A DNA stretch of 64,000 bases, taken from assembly GCA_963663675.1 (NCBI GenBank), contig OY760498.1:1922001-1986000 (forward strand). Direction: 5' to 3'. Below, in pieces: positions 44,404 to 52,276 of the stretch (position 1 is its first letter; each line of letters begins with the position of its first letter). A model generated the notes under the pieces. It did no database searches. It saw only the letters and a list, made by a program, of their open reading frames with translations, and was not told the DNA's origin. This DNA comes from CAINVV01 sp963663675. GTDB lineage: Bacteria > Bacteroidota > Bacteroidia > Bacteroidales > Prolixibacteraceae. The translations under genes and the position numbers were made by a program.

Positions 44404-45270
44404 ATGGGCTTTAATCGCCGAAATTTTTTCAGAACCTTAGGTGTTGCAGGGGTAACGCTCGCCGTGGGAAATAGTTTTGGGGCAGTTGCCAAAGATGACA
44501 AAAACCAAGTTGAATTCCAGGGAGTCCTTTATGATTCAACACGATGCCTGGGTTGCCGGGCATGTGAAAGAGTCTGTGCAAAGGAACACAATCTGCCTGA
44601 ACCACAGGACGAGCTGAAAGCCGGTGTGATGCGTAATACCAGTGAGACGCAACGCTGTGCAGTCAATAATTACGTAACCTCCAAAGGTGAGGTATTCAGG
44701 AAAAAGCAGTGCATGCATTGCAATGAACCAGCATGTGCTGCAGCCTGTCTTACCATGGCAATGTATAAAACAAAAGAAGGTCCTGTAATCTGGAGGGGCG
44801 ATAAATGTATGGGTTGCCGGTATTGCATGGTATCATGCCCGTTTGATGTTCCAAAATTTGAATACCACAGCACAAATCCTAAAATTCAGAAATGTGACAT
44901 GTGTTACGACAGGATTAAACAGGGAAAAATTCCGGCCTGCGCGGAAGCTTGTCCCGGTGATGCGCTGACTTATGGAACCCGCAGGGAATTAATCGAGGAG
45001 GCCAGGAAAAGAATATTTGAAAATCCAAAAGATTATGTAAATCAGATTTACGGTGAAAATGTTGCTGGTGGAACCGGGTGGTTGTATCTTTCTTCTGCTC
45101 CTTTCAATGAGGTTGGATTTACCAGGAAGTTGCAGAATTCATCTTATCCGGCATTGACTAAAGGATTTTTGTATAGTATTCCTTCAGTCGATATACTTCT
45201 GCCACCACTCTTGTTAGGTATTTACGCTGCAACCAAAAATAATCACCATAAAGAAGAAGATAATGAATAA
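44404..45270 (+). CDS. HybA-like four-cluster Fe-S electron-transfer protein
   Basis: A Tat-type signal (NRRNFFRTLGVAG) is followed by four complete ferredoxin motifs: CLGCRACERVC, CMHCNEPACAAAC, CMGCRYCMVSC and CDMC...CAEAC, enough for four [4Fe-4S] clusters. A hydrophobic C-terminal helix (about 258-275) anchors it to the membrane, as in HybA of hydrogenase 2. The next gene encodes the HybB/NrfD-type membrane partner and overlaps its 3' end by 8 bp. No hydrogenase or molybdoenzyme catalytic subunit is in the locus, so the electron donor or acceptor must be encoded elsewhere or be unusual. Length 288 residues. Confidence 0.87.
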   Translation: MGFNRRNFFRTLGVAGVTLAVGNSFGAVAKDDKNQVEFQGVLYDSTRCLGCRACERVCAKEHNLPEPQDELKAGVMRNTSETQRCAVNNYVTSKGEVFRKKQCMHCNEPACAAACLTMAMYKTKEGPVIWRGDKCMGCRYCMVSCPFDVPKFEYHSTNPKIQKCDMCYDRIKQGKIPACAEACPGDALTYGTRRELIEEARKRIFENPKDYVNQIYGENVAGGTGWLYLSSAPFNEVGFTRKLQNSSYPALTKGFLYSIPSVDILLPPLLLGIYAATKNNHHKEEDNE

Positions 45271-46492
45271 TCGGGCCTACTCTATTGCTAAAGAAAAAGA
45301 ACAAAAATTCAGATGGAAATTTTTGTTTGACGAATTAAAGCCTAAAGGCAAATGGCTTACCCCATTTAATATAATCTCAATTCCAATAATACTTTTGGGC
45401 CTTCTCCTGATCATAGTAAGATATTGGAAAGGGTTGGGCTCCATCACCAATCTTACCCAGGATACACCTTGGGGATTGTGGATCGGGTTTGATGTAGTTA
45501 CCGGTGTTGCATTTGCCGGCGGTGCCTACGTGGTCACTTTTATGGTTTATATCCTGAATATGAGGAAGTATCATCCTATTGTAAGGGTTACTGTACTAAA
45601 TGGCTTTCTTGCCTACGCATTTTATACAGGAGCACTACTGCTTGATTTGGGTCGCCCGTGGAATGTCGTTAATCCGGTAATCGGGAACAGTTTTGGCACG
45701 AGTTCTGTGCTGTTTTTAGTTGCCTGGCATTTTCTACTTTACATGCTTGCCGAACTGATCGAGTTTTCACCAGCTATTGCTGAATGGCTTGGATCCAGGC
45801 GAGCGCATAAGATTCTTTCAGGGATGACCATTGCAGCTGTTATCTTTGGAATCACGTTGTCGACTCTTCATCAATCAGGTTTAGGAGCACTTTATTTAAT
45901 GGCAAAAGATAAAATTCATCCATTATGGTATTCCGAATTTATTCCAATATTGTTTTTGGTCTCAAGTATTTTTGCCGGATTATCAATGGTCATTTTTGAA
46001 GGATCCATCAGCCAGAAGGTTTTCTCCTATCAAATAAGCGAGAATCATCACAAGGCTCACAATGGTATCGTCCACAGCCTGGCAAAAATTTGTGCCGGGG
46101 CCATGTTTGCCTATTTTTTCCTGCAATTAGTCGTATTCATACATGACAAAAACTGGGATTACCTGAATACCCCGATGGGTTATTGGTACCTCCTGGAAAT
46201 GATAGGCTTTGTCTTCATTCCCATGCTGCTTTTCTTTTACAGCTACCGCAAAAGCAATAATTTACTGATAAAAATTGCTGCCATCCTCACGATGGTCGGC
46301 GTGATCCTAAACCGGCTGAATGTAACTATTATCGGTTTTAATTGGGATTTACCGGTTCATTATGTACCTTCATGGATGGAACTTGTTGTTACACTGACTG
46401 TCATATTTACCGAAATATGGATTTTCAGGTGGGTCATCCACAGGATGCCTGTTTTAAGGGACTCACCTGAATGGGCGAGAGAAAATGAATAA
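45263..46492 (+). CDS. HybB/NrfD-family quinone-interacting membrane protein
   Basis: A polytopic protein of about ten helices belonging to the NrfD/PsrC/HybB family: QDTPWGLWIGFDVVTGVAFAGGAY, LDLGRPWNVVN (the conserved R-P-W), and HQSGLGALYLMAKDKIHPLWYS. These subunits exchange electrons between menaquinone and an attached Fe-S protein. The start overlaps the HybA-like gene, which shows they form a pair. The N-terminal 30 residues are a charged cytoplasmic extension. Length 409 residues, as in HybB. Confidence 0.88.
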   Translation: MNNRAYSIAKEKEQKFRWKFLFDELKPKGKWLTPFNIISIPIILLGLLLIIVRYWKGLGSITNLTQDTPWGLWIGFDVVTGVAFAGGAYVVTFMVYILNMRKYHPIVRVTVLNGFLAYAFYTGALLLDLGRPWNVVNPVIGNSFGTSSVLFLVAWHFLLYMLAELIEFSPAIAEWLGSRRAHKILSGMTIAAVIFGITLSTLHQSGLGALYLMAKDKIHPLWYSEFIPILFLVSSIFAGLSMVIFEGSISQKVFSYQISENHHKAHNGIVHSLAKICAGAMFAYFFLQLVVFIHDKNWDYLNTPMGYWYLLEMIGFVFIPMLLFFYSYRKSNNLLIKIAAILTMVGVILNRLNVTIIGFNWDLPVHYVPSWMELVVTLTVIFTEIWIFRWVIHRMPVLRDSPEWARENE

Positions 46493-46574
46493 GGATATTG
46501 AATAATTGAGAAATGGAAATGATTAGAAACATTTTAGCTTACGGAATCAATATACATACCTAAAATCAAATACC

Positions 46575-47348
46575 ATGGAAGGATTTACTTACCACAACAT
46601 TTTCGAAACGAAAGGGATTGAATATCTTATTATTGTCGCCTTTTTCCTCATTCTGATTCCATTCTGGATACTGCTCACCAGGCAGGTGAAAATTACCAAA
46701 GAGATTCAAAGAAAATTGGGAACGCTTACGGCCAGTGCCTTAAGAATTCCGCAGGGAATATTTTTCAGCCAGAACCATACCTGGACACACCTCGACAGGG
46801 GCGGAGTCGCCAGGGTTGGGTTGGATGACTTTCTTATGCACGTTACAGGTGAGGTCAGGATCAAAAAGCTAAAGAAATCAGGTGAACTGATAGAAAAAGG
46901 GGATTTCCTGGCAGACATCGAACACAATGGAAAATCGTTTAAAATTACCTCTCCGTTATCCGGAGAAATAATTGAGAACAACAATGCCTTGCTGGAGCAT
47001 CCTGAACTGTTAAATGAGGACCCTTTTCAGAAAGGATGGATTTATCGGGTCAAACCATCAAGATGGGTTGCTGAGACGAGCTCATTCTTCCTGGCAGAAG
47101 AGGCAACTCACTGGTCTGCAAAAGAGATAGAACGCTTCAAGGATTTTTTGGCTGCATCAGTCGAAAGGTATACCGAGGATCCTTCACATCTTGTTTTGCA
47201 GGATGGTGGTGAATTGATCGACCATCCTCTATCTGAACTACCTGATGAAGTATGGCAGGATTTTCAGCACAGGTTCCTTGGCATAAAATCAAAATACCCG
47301 CATTTCAACAGCCTGGGTAAACATGAATACGGTCCTGAATATTTTTAA
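46575..47348 (+). CDS. Membrane-anchored GcvH-like protein
   Basis: A single N-terminal membrane helix (about residues 14-35, then RQVKITKEIQRK) places the rest in the cytoplasm. Residues about 60-160 form a GcvH-like barrel: SQNHTWTHLDRGGVARVGLDDFLMHV, SPLSGEIIENNNALLEHPELLNEDPFQKGWIYRV. In H-proteins the lipoyl lysine lies 8 residues before the proline of SPVSG; here that residue is G119 with K120 next to it, in H-N-G-K, exactly as in the fusion protein at 42654. The last 90 residues match the end of that fusion too (LVLQDGGELIDH, LPDEVWQDFQ). The conserved tail plus the motif suggest a specific family. Function not known. Confidence 0.78.
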   Translation: MEGFTYHNIFETKGIEYLIIVAFFLILIPFWILLTRQVKITKEIQRKLGTLTASALRIPQGIFFSQNHTWTHLDRGGVARVGLDDFLMHVTGEVRIKKLKKSGELIEKGDFLADIEHNGKSFKITSPLSGEIIENNNALLEHPELLNEDPFQKGWIYRVKPSRWVAETSSFFLAEEATHWSAKEIERFKDFLAASVERYTEDPSHLVLQDGGELIDHPLSELPDEVWQDFQHRFLGIKSKYPHFNSLGKHEYGPEYF

Positions 47349-47683
47349 TGTTTGGTACAGTCCTGATCAGGAACATTTAGTTTCATCAGTATATAATTTT
47401 GTTTTTTACTTGCCTGATGGAATCGAAGTTCAGCTAAGCTAATACCAACATATTCATTTTGGGTTGGTGGAAAAATATTCTCATGGGCATTTCAGTGATA
47501 TATTTTGTAATTATTGAAGCGGTGTGTCCATCACATCGCTTCCTTTTTGATCATCCCTTATTTATTTTGCGCAATTAATTGCAAAACAGCTATTTTATCG
47601 AACAAAATTGAATATTTGAACGGTTTTTTAAAATTTTGCGATTATCTTAGCATATCAGTAACAATCCGTTATTCATTTGTACC
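47349..47683. other. Intergenic region before the sensor kinase, 335 bp
   Basis: AT-rich with stops in most frames. A short frame overlapping the kinase start in another phase has no homology or signal and is not accepted. No sigma-54 element or TGTTTAAA box was found here, so the kinase/regulator pair may have its own constitutive promoter. Confidence 0.5.
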
Positions 47684-49354
47684 ATGGGATGGAGAAAAAA
47701 GATGTCCGAAGAAAAATATGTTGGGGGACCACTCATCAGTGGATACGTCAAATTCAGATCTTCAATCTATGGAAGGGTAGTTATAACCATCTTAATCTCT
47801 TCCTTCTTCCTGTTTTTATCTTTTGGCCTGATTTTCAGGTCGGTCAATGAAGAATACATGAAGTCTGTTATTCAAGAGAATGGCAACAACATAGGATATA
47901 TCGTCCAGGGTGCATTGTACCGTTCCATGCTTGAAAATGACCGGGCCTCATTACAGGGGACACTGGATGTGATCAACACCATGTCCGGCATTGATGATGT
48001 CAACTTGTACGACAGCAAGAATAACCTGGTCTATTCCTCTATTGCGAATGATACGACCAACCACAGTGATCCTGATTGCATCAGCTGCCACAAAAACTTT
48101 AACGAAATGTTTTCTGCAAAGGAGAAGTCTTACAGAATCATTGATATCAACAGCGAATGCAGCATGAACCACAACAACAACAACTGCAGGCACTTACTGA
48201 TTAAGTCTCCGATTCTGAACAGGAAATCCTGTAGCACGAGTTCCTGCCACGCACATAATCCGGAAGATGAGGTTTTGGGATCCCTCATCATAAAAATGCC
48301 GCTATCGGGTCTTGATCTTGCATTGAAAGACTCAACTACCAATTATTATCTGCTTGCATCATTTCTTACGGCTTTGCTCCTGTTGTTCCTGTTTTTCTTT
48401 ACCAGGAAAAAAATTAAAAATCCACTGAACGCCATTATTAAGGCAAGTGAAGCCGTTGCAAAGGGAGACAGAAGCACCCGGCTGGAAATTACGCCTCACC
48501 AGTTGTCTGACATGAGAATGGTTTCCTATGCTTTTAATGATATGCTCGATAACCTTCAGGCAGCAACCAATGAGTTGCACAACTGGTCGCAGCAGCTTGA
48601 ATACAAGGTTCAGAAAAAGTCGGAAGAGCTTGGCCAGGCCCAAAAGGAATTAATCAACGTTGAAAGAATCGCTTCACTTGGCAAGTTGTCTTTGTCTGTG
48701 GCACATGAAATCAACAATCCTTTATCCGGAATACTGATATATGCCAAATTGATCCAAAAACAGCTGGGCAATCAGGATTTGGATCCGGCTAAAAAGGAGA
48801 CGATGCTTAAAAATCTGAGGCTAATTGAAAGCGAAACAAAGCGTTGCGGTGATATTGTCAAAGGATTGCTCGATTTTTCGAGGAAGGATCAGGATGGTTT
48901 TGAACCCAAACATCTCCAGGAGATTCTTGCTGAAACATATGAACTGATGATTCATCCCATGAAAATTGCCAATGTTAACTTTTTGTGCGATTTCTCTGCA
49001 AAACCGGATCTGATATATTGCAGCCCCAACCAGATCAAACAGGCATGCATCGGTATTCTGGTCAATGCCTCAGAAGCAGTGTCAGAAAACGGGGAGGTTG
49101 TTTTCAGGACTTTCATTCCGGATGAAAACCATATCCGGATTGATATATCTGACAATGGTGTAGGAATTTCAGAAGAGGACATACCCCATATATTCGAACC
49201 ATTTTTCTCAACCAAGGAGAATGTCAGCGGAATAGGTTTGGGCTTAGCTATTGTTCATGGAATTGTACAAAATCACAAGGGGAAAATCGAGGTGAAATCT
49301 GAACGGGGAAAAGGAACCACGATATCCATAACATTACCTCTGATAAAGAATTAA
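47684..49354 (+). CDS. Heme-binding membrane sensor histidine kinase
   Basis: Two membrane helices (about residues 28-50 and 222-242) enclose a periplasmic domain containing CISCH (C132-H136), a canonical heme c motif, and later CSTSSCHAH, a CxxxxCH form, followed by EVLGSLIIKM, the pattern found in di-heme sensor kinases of many anaerobes. A HAMP domain follows, then a HisKA domain with H341 in SVAHEINNPLSG and an ATPase domain with DNGVGIS and GIGLGLAIVHG. Start at 47684 or at the ATG at 47702. The response regulator follows 12 bp downstream. It probably reports periplasmic redox state or a ligand such as NO or O2, which is inference. Confidence 0.9.
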   Translation: MGWRKKMSEEKYVGGPLISGYVKFRSSIYGRVVITILISSFFLFLSFGLIFRSVNEEYMKSVIQENGNNIGYIVQGALYRSMLENDRASLQGTLDVINTMSGIDDVNLYDSKNNLVYSSIANDTTNHSDPDCISCHKNFNEMFSAKEKSYRIIDINSECSMNHNNNNCRHLLIKSPILNRKSCSTSSCHAHNPEDEVLGSLIIKMPLSGLDLALKDSTTNYYLLASFLTALLLLFLFFFTRKKIKNPLNAIIKASEAVAKGDRSTRLEITPHQLSDMRMVSYAFNDMLDNLQAATNELHNWSQQLEYKVQKKSEELGQAQKELINVERIASLGKLSLSVAHEINNPLSGILIYAKLIQKQLGNQDLDPAKKETMLKNLRLIESETKRCGDIVKGLLDFSRKDQDGFEPKHLQEILAETYELMIHPMKIANVNFLCDFSAKPDLIYCSPNQIKQACIGILVNASEAVSENGEVVFRTFIPDENHIRIDISDNGVGISEEDIPHIFEPFFSTKENVSGIGLGLAIVHGIVQNHKGKIEVKSERGKGTTISITLPLIKN

Positions 49355-49366
49355 AAATTAATTCAA

Positions 49367-50710
49367 ATGGCCAAGAAAGTATCTATATTAATCGTTGATG
49401 ATGAAGAATCAGTGAGGGATTCTTTGTACAACTGGTTTATCGAAGACGGTTACCGTGTTGAATGTGCTGAAAATGCGAAAAAAGCTTTGGGCATTCTCCA
49501 GTCCGAAGTCTTTGACATTGTTCTGGCAGACATTAAAATGCCCGGAATGGATGGGTTGGAGATGCTCAAAAGAATAAAATCATTGAGAAAAGATTCTATT
49601 GTGATAATCATGACGGCTTTTGCAACCGTTGATACTGCCGTTCAGGCTTTGAAAGATGGCGCTTATGATTACGTAACCAAGCCGTTCGACCCGGACGATT
49701 TGTCCCATTTAATACGCAATGCCTCCAGGGAAATTTCATTGGTTGAAGAAAATGAAATTCTGAAGGACCGTGTTGTATCTCTTGAAAATGTAGATGACAT
49801 TGTTGGAAACAGCATTGCCATGCAAATGGTGTTCCATGAAATAGAGAGTGTAGCCAATTCTAATGCCTCTGTTATCATTACCGGTGAAAGTGGAACCGGT
49901 AAAGAGCTTGTTGCTAGGGCTATACATGCCAATTCGCCACGCAGGTTCTTTCCGATGATAAGTGTGCATTGCGGTGCCCTGACAGAAAGCCTATTGGAAA
50001 GTGAACTTTTTGGTCATGAAAAAGGCGCTTTTACAGGGGCCGTCTATAATCGGAAGGGAAGATTCGAAATGGCCGACAGCGGGACCATTTTTTTGGATGA
50101 GATAGCCACAATTTCGCCTAAAATGCAGGTCGAACTTCTTCGCGTACTGGAAACCAAAAGTTTCGTCAGGGTAGGAGGAAACAAGGAAATAAGTTCTGAT
50201 TTCAGGGTTATTTGTGCGACCAACCGCGACTTGAAGAGTATGGTGGAAAAGGGTACGTTTAGGGAAGACCTGTTCTACAGGCTGAATGTCGTCAATATCC
50301 ATGTCCCGCCATTAAGGGAACGAACGGAGGATATTCCATTGCTAGTTGATCATTTTATCAGAAAATACTGCCTGTCAATGAATAAACCACTGATGACCAT
50401 TGATTCAGCTGCCTTGAAAAGGATGGAGGATTACTCTTTTCCGGGGAATATCAGGGAATTGGAAAATATGATCGAACGTGCCATAGTTGTTGGTAACGGG
50501 AAGAAAATCAGCGCTAAAGACCTTCCCCTTTGGAAAGAAGCTTCCAATCCTACCTTCGAAAGCCTGGACGATCTTGGTAAAAAACACATCTTTCAGATAC
50601 TCAATAAATACGACTGGAATATCTCAGCATCAGCCAAAGCGCTGAAAGTTGACAGGGTGACATTGTACAATAAAATTAAGAAATACAATTTAAAACCAAA
50701 CAAAGGATAA
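49367..50710 (+). CDS. NtrC-family sigma-54-dependent response regulator
   Basis: An N-terminal receiver domain has DD at residues 11-12, the phosphoacceptor D55 in LADIKMPG, and K in TKPFD. The central AAA+ domain has GESGTGKEL (Walker A), the sigma-54 contact loop GAFTGA, and FRVICATNRD. A Fis-type helix-turn-helix (ISASAKALKVDRVTLYNKIKKY) is at the C-terminus. Its gene follows the heme-binding kinase by 12 bp, so the two form a pair. A sigma-54 promoter lies before the first gene of this locus (42561), which is its likely target. Confidence 0.94.
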   Translation: MAKKVSILIVDDEESVRDSLYNWFIEDGYRVECAENAKKALGILQSEVFDIVLADIKMPGMDGLEMLKRIKSLRKDSIVIIMTAFATVDTAVQALKDGAYDYVTKPFDPDDLSHLIRNASREISLVEENEILKDRVVSLENVDDIVGNSIAMQMVFHEIESVANSNASVIITGESGTGKELVARAIHANSPRRFFPMISVHCGALTESLLESELFGHEKGAFTGAVYNRKGRFEMADSGTIFLDEIATISPKMQVELLRVLETKSFVRVGGNKEISSDFRVICATNRDLKSMVEKGTFREDLFYRLNVVNIHVPPLRERTEDIPLLVDHFIRKYCLSMNKPLMTIDSAALKRMEDYSFPGNIRELENMIERAIVVGNGKKISAKDLPLWKEASNPTFESLDDLGKKHIFQILNKYDWNISASAKALKVDRVTLYNKIKKYNLKPNKG

Positions 50711-50742
50711 CATATCAAATATTCCATTTTAAGTTTTTGTGC

Positions 50743-51276
50743 ATGAATCCGGAGCAGATCATTTTAATATCGTTTGGGTATTTTGAGAAAGATCTTCTCA
50801 AAATGATCGTTCAGGACGTAGAACGCGAATTTTCACTTCCGGTTAAGACAAGATCCGGGCACATTGACCTAAGTGAATTTTATGATTCTTCCAGGAGACA
50901 ATACAACGGTTTCGGCCTTCTCAAGGAAGTGGACAAAAAATATTCCTCAGACACCGAAAAAACTATCGGACTGTTCGATGTTGATCTTTTTATTCCAATT
51001 TTGACCTATATTTTTGGTCAGGCTTACCTGAACGGGAAAGTTGGTGTTGCATCGATATTCCGGCTTAGAAATGAGCGTTACGGACTAAAACATGACGAGA
51101 AAATCCTGATCGAGCGGTTCAGAAAAGAGGTGATACATGAACTGGGACACTGTTTTGGCTTAATCCACTGTCACGATCCATTATGTGTAATGAGATCAAG
51201 TACTTATGTTGAAGATATTGATCAGAAATATCATACTCTTTGCCACAAGTGCAGAAATATACTTTATCCAGGGTAG
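50743..51276 (+). CDS. Archaemetzincin-like zinc metalloprotease
   Basis: The motif HELGHCFGLIHC at about residue 128, then CVM and CHKC, fits the archaemetzincin signature HExxHxxGxxHCx4CxM with a distal CxxC that binds a second zinc. These are small single-domain metallopeptidases known mainly from archaea and animals, with scattered bacterial members, and their natural substrates are unknown. There is no signal peptide, so it is cytoplasmic. The ATG at 50743 is preferred to the TTG at 50737. It follows the regulator by 32 bp and may be co-transcribed. Confidence 0.88.
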   Translation: MNPEQIILISFGYFEKDLLKMIVQDVEREFSLPVKTRSGHIDLSEFYDSSRRQYNGFGLLKEVDKKYSSDTEKTIGLFDVDLFIPILTYIFGQAYLNGKVGVASIFRLRNERYGLKHDEKILIERFRKEVIHELGHCFGLIHCHDPLCVMRSSTYVEDIDQKYHTLCHKCRNILYPG

Positions 51277-51321
51277 AGTTTGCGGTTGACTTATATAACT
51301 GGTTATGGATTAATCCCGGTA

Positions 51322-52245
51322 CTATTTAAGATATTTATCGAACCAGTCGGTGAAAGCGCCAAGATATATCATGACATCCGGCCATAGCTTATGCGTCCCT
51401 CCCTGTTTGATCATCAGATCACAGGGTACATTCATTTCCTTCATTTTCTGGATGAATGATGTTGACTGCTGGAGAGGTATCAGTTCGTCCATATCGCCAT
51501 GAGCGATTAAGGTTGGGGCAGTTTTGGCTGTAATATGATAGATCGGTGAAATTTCGCGCCCAATTTCAATCAGTTTATCCATATCTGTAATGATATCAAA
51601 ATGTTTGGTCGCTTTGTTCCAGGTCCTGAATTCGAAAGCTGCCTTATAGTCTGACAGCAGGTCTGTTCCCATGGAAACCTTACCTGGGGTGCCGAAATTC
51701 AGGTAATCAGTGGGTGGAAAGAAGCAAGCCACGGCCTGAACATTGCCGGGAACCCTGTCAACAGGGTCTTTTGCATTCGGATCGGCTTCGTAACCGGTCG
51801 TACCCATTGTCAATGAAATAAATCCGCCCGATGAAAATCCCGTAATTCCCAGTTTATCAGGATCAATGTTGTATTTTCCGGCATTGTACCTGATAAAACG
51901 GACGGCACGGTGCACATCTGCTACGACTTCCATATTGTTGTATTTCGGTGCGGAACCATGACAGACTTCAAACACAGTATAACCTTTCATAAGAAAGGGC
52001 TGTGCGATTGAAGCCGACCACTCGATTGCCATGTCGAAACTAGACCTCACACCTGCGCTGATGGCAAGGATAATTCCGCGGTTATTGGATTTTGCTTTGG
52101 GTGTCAACACATTCATGGTCAGTGCCATGCCATCTTTTCTGCCATAAATGACTTCCTCCATGCTGCCAATAGCACTCTCCTTCGTTTGTGAATGCGCAGG
52201 AACGAGCAAAACAGCTAGTAATGCAATGATGATTAATCTTTTCAT
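51322..52245 (-). CDS. Secreted alpha/beta hydrolase
   Basis: A signal peptide (about 19 residues, ending AHSQ) precedes an alpha/beta hydrolase fold. The nucleophile elbow is GFSSGGF at about residue 144, the acid is probably in HGDMDELIPL and the histidine in GGTHKLWPD. The sequence resembles dienelactone hydrolase and BD-FAE esterases. The substrate is not known. Length 307 residues. It lies 31 bp downstream of prfC on the same strand and could be co-transcribed with it. Confidence 0.8.
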   Translation of the reverse strand: MKRLIIIALLAVLLVPAHSQTKESAIGSMEEVIYGRKDGMALTMNVLTPKAKSNNRGIILAISAGVRSSFDMAIEWSASIAQPFLMKGYTVFEVCHGSAPKYNNMEVVADVHRAVRFIRYNAGKYNIDPDKLGITGFSSGGFISLTMGTTGYEADPNAKDPVDRVPGNVQAVACFFPPTDYLNFGTPGKVSMGTDLLSDYKAAFEFRTWNKATKHFDIITDMDKLIEIGREISPIYHITAKTAPTLIAHGDMDELIPLQQSTSFIQKMKEMNVPCDLMIKQGGTHKLWPDVMIYLGAFTDWFDKYLK

Positions 52246-52276
52246 TTTCAGAACGTATCAGTAGTAATAGTTTTAA

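Noticed and set aside
47514..47780. Open frame of 88 codons upstream of the sensor kinase
   Set aside because: It uses a TTG-like start and runs into the kinase in another phase. No family match is seen.
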